This document shows, piece by piece, positions 57,661 to 64,000 of a stretch of DNA of 64,000 nt. This DNA comes from Cymodocea nodosa (Eukaryota > Streptophyta > Magnoliopsida > Alismatales > Cymodoceaceae), in NCBI GenBank assembly GCA_036874045.1, contig CM072340.1:8819001-8883000 (forward strand), written 5' to 3'. A model generated the notes under the pieces. The model did no database searches. It saw nothing but the letters and a program-made list of their open reading frames with translations, and had not been told where the DNA came from. A program made the position numbers and the translations under genes. The stretch's first letter is position 1. Every line of letters starts with the position of its first letter.

Positions 57661-58873
57661 AATAGACAGTGAAAGTGAAAGTGAATCAGGAAATCAGAAA
57701 ATTCTACAGAAAAAGGATTGCATAACATTACCTACACCTACTATGACAGAAAAAGCATGGAAGACAAAATCTAGACATCCCATTGCACAAATTATTGGGA
57801 ATATAAATTAAGGTGTTCAAACAAGAAGCAAAATTCAGAATATTTGTAATTATTGTGCTTTTGTATCTGAACTTAAACATATAATAATTGAAGAAGCCTA
57901 CAATGGTGAATATTGGATTATGGCCATGCAAGAGGAACTGAATCAATTTTAGAAAAATGAAGTTTGGAATTTAATTAAAAGGCCCATTGAAAAATCAATT
58001 ATTGGAACTAGATGGGTGTTTAAGAATAAACTAGATAATAATGGCAATATTATTAGAAACAAAGCTAGACTTGTTGCTCAAGGATACAACTAGCAAGAAG
58101 GAATCGATTATGAAGAAACTTTTGCACTTGTTGCAAGACTTGAAGCAATTAGAATGTTGCTTGCCTTTGCATGCAATATGAAAATCAAGCTCTATCAGAT
58201 AGATGTTAAAAGTGTTTTTCTTAATGACATTTTGCAAAAGTATATGTAGAACAACCACCAAGTTTTGAAGATAAAGAAAGACCAAACCATGTATACAAAT
58301 TGAATAAAGCTCTTTAAGGTCTGAAGCAAGCACCACGTGCATGGTATGATAAACTGAAGGGTTTCCTTCTTGAGAATCAGTTTAACATAAGAATTGCAGA
58401 CAATACTCTATTTATAAAGTTAGAAAATTCTCATATGTTGATCATTCAGATCTACGTTGATGATATTATTTTTGGTGCTACACATGAGAAACTATGTCAT
58501 GACTTTCAGACTTTAATGAAGAATGAATTTGAAATGAGTCTTATGGGAGAATTAAAATTCTTTTTAGGATTGCAAATTCATCAACTACAATATGACATCT
58601 TTTTGAATCAAGAAAAATTCTACAAAGAGATTCTCTTGAAATTTGGTATGGATAAATCCAAAGTAGCAAATACACCTATGAACTCAAACGAAAAGCTTGA
58701 TAAAGATATCTCTAGCAATTCAGTAGATCAAAAGAAATACAGAAGCATGATTGGATCATTTCTGTATTTAATAGCTAGTAGACCAGACATAATGTTTAGT
58801 GTATGTGCTTGTGCAAGGTATTAAGCTTCTCCAAAAGCATCATGTATTGATGTGAAAGGTTAGATTAGACAAT
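57661..58873 (+). pseudogene. Copia G reverse transcriptase
   Basis: EAYNGEYWIMAMQEELNQF opens the RT domain (about 57890), followed by the TRWVFKNKLDNNGNI region, KIKLYQIDVKSVFLNDIL, the catalytic IQIYVDDIIFGATHEKL (58440-58490), MGELKFFLGLQIHQLQYDIF and SRPDIMFSVCACARY (58790-58823). RNase H would follow but is replaced here by Athila H. Fossil with several breaks. Confidence 0.9.
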
Positions 58874-58876
58874 TGG

Positions 58877-58894
58877 TCCCCAGCAACGGCACTA
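58877..58894 (-). other. Primer binding site of Athila H (tRNA-Asp)
   Basis: On the minus strand TAGTGCCGTTGCTGGGGA, three changes from the tRNA-Asp complement, seven bases from the LTR end. It lies at the boundary with copia G. Confidence 0.83.
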
Positions 58895-58901
58895 GAAAAC
58901 T

Positions 58902-59742
58902 TGTCTATTGGGTTCGTTAACTTTTGTTTTTACTTGTTTAATTTGTCTTTAAACTTATATTAATAATTAATTTTAGAAGTAAACTAACAACCTTTCACAC
59001 AAATTAGATATTAATTCCAATTTGTATTTTAACTGCAAGTGCACAGTGTATATTGTATTTGTGTGCAAGTACAGGTCGATCCCACACAGATTGAGTAAAA
59101 ATTGTGTACTATTCTAGTTTTAATAATGGAATTTATGTGTTTAGTAAGTACTCCGTTGAATTACAGTTAACATAACGGACCAAGTTTGTAGAGTTATGGC
59201 TAACTCAACGGACCAACCTCGTGGACTTACGTTAACTCCACGAGTCTATCTTTCTAATTAAATACTGCTATTTATAGAGGAATTCGGCCAACCATTAGGT
59301 AGTTCCACAGATTGTAAATAACATCAATTAAGCATTTTAATGCTAGTTAATATTAGATTTATCATTAAGCAACATTAACATTCAGATATTTCAAACATTA
59401 ACTATTAAAATCTTTAAGTATCTGGAACAAATCAATTTCAATAAATTGTAAAACTATTTTCTATTTTTTGAATCAAACAAACATAAAACATTCACAATAC
59501 TGACAATGAGAACATTACTCATGATACAAAACAAACAATACAACACTTAAATATAAACATAGATAAGTTGTTGTTTTTGGTATTTTTGTTTTGATATGTT
59601 CATGAAGATGAATGAAAGATGAAATGTAAAAATCTCTATCGATAGTAAAAACTTCTGTCACTACATGTGACGTGATTACACCACTAAAAACTTAATCACT
59701 TACAATCCTAACTCCTCTCCCTATAGTCTCACTTACAATCCT
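58902..59742 (-). repeat. LTR part of Athila H
   Basis: Matches the 3' half of the LTR of Athila A (about 14850-15670). It has hairpin words at 59148-59250, the ACCATTAGGTAGTTCC zone at 59292, and GGTCGATCCCACACAG at 59074, and ends towards the primer site. Confidence 0.87.
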
Positions 59743-59744
59743 AC

Positions 59745-60680
59745 TTTCAGGCCCTACTGATATTTACATCTTAGATTTAATCTCTTCTTGATGTTCAGAC
59801 ACTATCTCTTTTCCTTTGCTTCTTCTGATTAATTATGTCTAGTCTTCCTCTTCTTCTTCTAAGATTAAATCTACAAAAATAGTCTCTACAGGCCTTTAAG
59901 CCACAGGTACTGGCTCTTCCTATTTAACTTTTTCTATAATTGTTGGTCTCGAAGGACCAACTTCAACTCCTCTTGTAGTAAGTCTGGTAGTGGTTTCTTG
60001 ATGCTGTTCAATTTTAATTTTGTATTAGGCTTTCAACTTTTTTGCAGCCATCTTTTTACACCGTGCATCAAACACGAGATGTGCTATAACTACTGCCAAC
60101 TCTTTTGGTTCTCCTTGGTCTTTTCCAATTTGAACCAGTTCTTGAAATTCTCTTAATTCTTCCTTAGTAGAAGACTCCAAAATTGTTGCTCTTTCTAATG
60201 GCCTTGGTGGTGGAACTAAAGGTCTAAGCTGTTGTTCCTCAAGGACAAGTCTTTCAGTAGTCGGTTCCTCTTGTTCTTTAGTTGCCTGTTCTTCATTTCC
60301 TTTCCTTTGTTGCTCCTAGATTGCCTGTTGAGCCCGTCTACCTATGTGTGTTTTGAACTAGAGCCAAGACTTTCGTTGGATCAATTCTAGGGCAACTTCA
60401 TTATTTGGCCTGATTCGTCTTTCTCTGTTTACAGTAACTTCCATAGCCACTTTGATTCTCGTTTCCATAATCTGAGGTATTTGTATACCTAAATCTACTA
60501 ATACCTTCCTCTAGTAGAAAAGGTCAAATTTTACCTTTTGTAGCACTTTTTCCCTCGTCGTATTTCTAATCTTCTGCCTTGTGTGCTATTCTTCCGAATC
60601 TTTAAGAAATTCTAACATGTCAACAACGTCCTCCCAAAATTCTAGTGTCATCTTCCTCATCGTGGAGTTACGAAACAGAA
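59745..60680 (-). pseudogene. Athila H third ORF, N-terminal part
   Basis: On the minus strand it starts near 60661 (MRKMTLEFWEDVVDMLEFLK), then charged text aligning with 21280-22230 of Athila A, including the acidic FVDLILEEEEED (about 59835-59880). The C-terminal domain is not present in the window. Fossil. Confidence 0.72.
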
Positions 60681-61380
60681 CGGAATAGCTTTGATCTCTA
60701 CTATTCTAAGTTCTAAATGATACTACAGATAATACCCCCAAACCCTAAGTTTTGTATAAATAAGCCCTAAGTTTAAACGGATAATCGGGTCATTTCCCTC
60801 GCAAAACTCTCGCTCTCTCATTTACCTCTCCGTGGAATTATGTTTAACTCCATGGACTTAGTCCATGGACTTAACTACAGTACTTCGTTGAGTTATAGTT
60901 AACTAAACAATGTGAGTTCGTTAACTTATCCAAAACTCAACAAAGTTCATTGAGTTAAGTGTAACTCAACAGACTTTCCGCAAAGTTATATCTAATAAAA
61001 ATACTTATAATAATAATTTTTACTTCAGTCAAGACCGAAGAATTTCTGGTCTAACTAACTCTTAATTTTTCAACATTTTAAAATTTTTGCCAAACCGTTA
61101 TATTCCTTAGTTGAACCAAAAATATTTTCTTTTCTTTTTTTTGTCGATTGAACCGATACTATACTTCGGTAACACCAACACTATATCAAATAAAATATAT
61201 AGATTTTTTTATGTTTTTATGTTCCAGTTAGACCGATGGATCTTGTCAGTTGAACCACAACGATTTTTTTCTTTTAAAATATGTTTCGGTAAAATCAATA
61301 ATTCCTTTCAGTTGAACTGTGACTATGTTTAAATAAGTTTATATATATATATATATATATACCTTAGAAAATTTCTTACT
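60681..61380 (-). other. Spacer between integrase and third ORF in Athila H
   Basis: No gene. Facing words at 60827-60990 (CATGGACTTAGTCCATGG, CTTCGTTGAGTTATAG), then eroded TCGGTTTAACCGA-type repeats (61080-61330) and a TA microsatellite (61343-61362). Corresponds to 20514-21270 of Athila A. Confidence 0.65.
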
Positions 61381-62650
61381 AAGTAAAGCTCAAGTAGTCC
61401 TCTACTCTTACTTCTTCTATAATTCCAAAAGAACTTTTTGGTATCTTCAAAATAGGTCTAAGTCTTTGTCCATTTACTTTAAATATATTCTGATTTAGGA
61501 TTTTCAATTTCAATAACTCCAAAGGAATAAATATTTTGAATTATGTAAGGTCCTGCCCATCTAGATCTTAATTTTCCTTGATGGTTATGGAGTCTAGTTA
61601 TGTAAAGATATATTGCTTGTCCTATTTCAAAGGTTTTTAGAATAATTTTCTTGTCATGCCAAAACTTCATTTTTTCTTTTTCTCTTACAGTTTTCGAATA
61701 AGCTTCATTCCTAAATTCTTCTAATTCAATCAATTGTATTTTTCTATTCTCAACAGCTTGATTTAAATTAGTGTTTAGAGTTTTTAATGCCCAATAAGCT
61801 TTATGTTCAATTTCAGATGGTAAATGACAACTTTTTCCATATACCAGCCTAAAAGGTGACATACCTAAGCTTGTCTTATAAGCAGTTCTATAAGTCCAAA
61901 GTGCATCTATCAATCTATTAGCTCAATCTATTCTAGTAGGATTTACCATTTTTTCTAAGATTAACTTAATTTGTTTGTTTGCACTTTCTACTTGTCCACT
62001 TGTTTGTGGATGATATGATGTTGCAATTTTGTGATATACTCCATATTTCTTCATTAAGGCTTCAAAACTTCTATTACAGAAATGAGTTCCTCTATCACTG
62101 ATAATAGCTTTAGGTATTCCAAATCTGGCAATTATATTAGTTCTTATAAAATGTATTTCCACTTTGTTGTCATTAGTTTTTGTAAGAATAGCTTCTATCC
62201 ATTTAAATACATAATCCACCCCCAACAATATATAATTAAATTGATTAGACATAGGAAATGGACCATAAAATCTATTCCCCACACATCAAAGATTTCAACC
62301 TTAACAATAGGATTAAGAGGCAACATATTCCTCTTTGATATTCTTCCTATTTGTTGACATTTTAAACAACTTAAGCAATATTTATGAGCATCTTTGAATA
62401 GTGTTGGCCAATAAAATCCACATTACAGAATTTTAGCAGTAGTTTTCCCTGAACTAAAATGCATTCCACATGCTTCGTCATGGCAGAAAGACAATATGCT
62501 CTTATATTAAGTTTTTGGAACACACCTCCTTAAAACCAAATTAGGACATTTCTTAAATAAGTATGGGTCTTCCCAATAGTAATATTTTACTCTTGAAAAG
62601 AATAATTTCTTATCTTGTCTATTTCAATCCTTAGGTGTTAAACCAATAAC
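61381..62650 (-). pseudogene. Athila H integrase
   Basis: Minus-strand pieces [40 protein letters not shown] and [20 protein letters not shown] (61923-62282), then [20 protein letters not shown] and [20 protein letters not shown] (61479-61913). The zinc-binding region is at 62340-62480. All match Athila A integrase. Fossil with few breaks. Confidence 0.9.
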
Positions 62651-64000
62651 TAAGTAATTAACTATGTCTGCATACCAAGGCATTGTGTTGATGGTCATTA
62701 ATTGTTCATCAAGAAAACTATCCTTAATTTCAATATTTGACTTTTCTATTTGTAATCTTGATAAATGATCTGCTACTACATTCTCACAATCTTTTTTATC
62801 TTTAATTTCTAGATCAAATTCTTGTAATAATAATATCCATCGGATCAATCTAGGTTTGGTCTCTTTCTTTGCTATTAAGTGTTTTAAAGCTAAATGATCC
62901 GTGTATACTATCACTTTAGCTCCAATAAGATATGATCTAAACTTTTCTAAGGCAAACACAACAGTTAATAGCTCTTTTTCAGTAGTTGTGTAATTAACTT
63001 GAGCATCATTTAAGGTTTTACTTGCATAATGAATCACTCTAGGAAATTTTTCTATCTTCTGTCTAAGCACTGCTCCTACAGCAAAATCAGAGGCATCGTA
63101 CATTAATTCAAATAGATGGCTCCAATCAGGTGCTTGCATTATAGGAGTTGAAATTAAACTAGTTTTAAGCTTGAAAAATGCTTCTTTGCAGTTTTTATCA
63201 AAGTTGAATAGGACATCTTTTAATAGATTATTTAAAGGTCTAACTATTTTGTTAAAATCTTTAATAAATCTTTTATGAAATCTAGTATGTCCTAGAAATG
63301 ATCTAATATCTTTTATTGATTTAGGTTCTGGTAGATTAGAAATTACTTCTATTTTAGCTTTATCTACTTCCAACCCTTTCTTTGAAATAACATGTCCCAA
63401 GACTATTCCTTGTTTAACCATGAAGTGACATTTTTCCCAATTTAGAATAAGACTTTTTTCCACATAGCAATTTAATACTTGGTCTAAATTGTTTAAACAC
63501 ACTTCATATGAAGTTCCATAAACAGTAAAATCATCCATAAATATTTCTAAACAATCTTCAATCATTCTAGTGAATATGCCCTACATACATTTTAAAAGGT
63601 GGCTAGTGCATTGCATAATCCGAATGGCATTCTCTTAAAAGCATAAGTTCCATTAGGATAAGTGAAAGTTGTTTTCTCTTGATCCTCTAATGCTACTAGG
63701 ACTTGGTGATATCCTGAATACCTGTCTAGGAAATAAAAATATTCTTGCGCTACTAATTTTTCTAGCATTTGATCTATAAAAGGTAAGGGAAAATGATCTT
63801 TCCTAGTCACAGCATTCAACTTTCTATAATCTATACACACTCTCTAGCCTGATTGAATTCTCGTAGGTATCAAGTCTTGACTTTCATTCCTAATAACTAT
63901 TAATCTTGATTTCTTGGGAACTACATGGATTGGAGTAACCCATGAGCTATCAGAAATCAGATAAATTATGTCATTATCTAACCATTTCACTATTTCCTTC
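62624..64000 (-). pseudogene. Athila H reverse transcriptase and RNase H, cut by window edge
   Basis: [20 protein letters not shown] and [14 protein letters not shown] (63592-63840), [20 protein letters not shown] (about 63510-63560), [20 protein letters not shown], then RNase H text [20 protein letters not shown] and [20 protein letters not shown] (62624-63565). The upstream linker reaches the right edge. Same family as Athila A. Fossil. Confidence 0.92.

Larger units (their letters stand above)
53460..58873 (+). mobile_element. Copia G: Ty1/copia element, partial
   Basis: 5' LTR (53460-54819), primer site (54822-54833), gag, protease, integrase and much of RT. It meets Athila H at about 58874. 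It is a member of the same family as copia E, in which it sits, in the same direction. Broken in several places. No 3' LTR is in view. Confidence 0.87.
58874..64000 (-). mobile_element. Athila H: Ty3/gypsy element, partial at window edge
   Basis: On the minus strand from the right edge: protease-RT linker, RT, RNase H, integrase (63999-61480), spacer repeats (61380-60681), third ORF (60680-59745), an LTR part (59742-58902) and then a tRNA-Asp primer site (58894-58877). The pol is very close to that of Athila A. That an LTR followed by a primer site lies behind the third ORF is unusual and suggests a junction with a second copy or a circular form. Broken. Confidence 0.85.

Noticed and set aside
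1-64000. CRISPR arrays, bacterial operons, tRNA genes, host exons
   Set aside because: None seen. Spaced repeats are LTR words and tandem arrays; tRNA-like text is limited to primer binding sites.

Overview
The window is plant nuclear repeat DNA: AT-rich, with no confident single-copy host gene, and almost entirely a stack of LTR retrotransposons inserted into one another. Ty1/copia elements (initiator-Met primer sites, UBN2-type gag, SIRE-like third ORF) and Ty3/gypsy elements of the Athila type (tRNA-Asp primer site, protease motif DLGA, 'FMDDF' reverse transcriptase) are both present, which points to a flowering plant. I cannot name the species from the sequence. All retroelements here read as broken fossils.

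Layout. 1-5695: copia A (minus), inside the 3' LTR of Athila D (minus, 5696-41856). D carries, in its own direction, a 5' LTR, a third ORF, gag, an F-box gene and a 3' LTR. Its gag is split by copia B (plus, 10053-30733, target duplication CAATT). Copia B in turn contains Athila A (plus, 13810-27197, duplication ATTGT). Athila A holds a 430-bp insertion (23969-24398) that looks like a SINE with a 5S-rRNA-derived head. The 5' LTR of D is split by the copia C array (minus, 35992-41508, duplication GCTAA). 41857-42429 is a scrap of another element. Athila F (plus) starts at 42430; its 5' LTR contains a solo LTR (43172-45330, duplication AAATT), and its pol is cut by copia E (plus, from 48943). 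E is cut by copia G (plus, from 53460), and G is cut by Athila H (minus, 58874 to the right edge).

Main points of interest. (1) In this Athila family the gag capsid part lies downstream of pol and the third ORF, while a zinc-finger/protease piece follows the primer site directly, so gag looks split and the gene order permuted. (2) The same family carries an F-box gene behind gag, seen in two independent copies. (3) The third ORF is clearly related between the copia and gypsy elements. (4) A 39-nt block and its surroundings are shared between a copia LTR and a gypsy LTR. (5) A probable 5S-derived SINE is present. (6) Short inverted repeats built on GTTGAGTTA/TAACTCAAC sit in nearly every spacer between the genes of the Athila elements.
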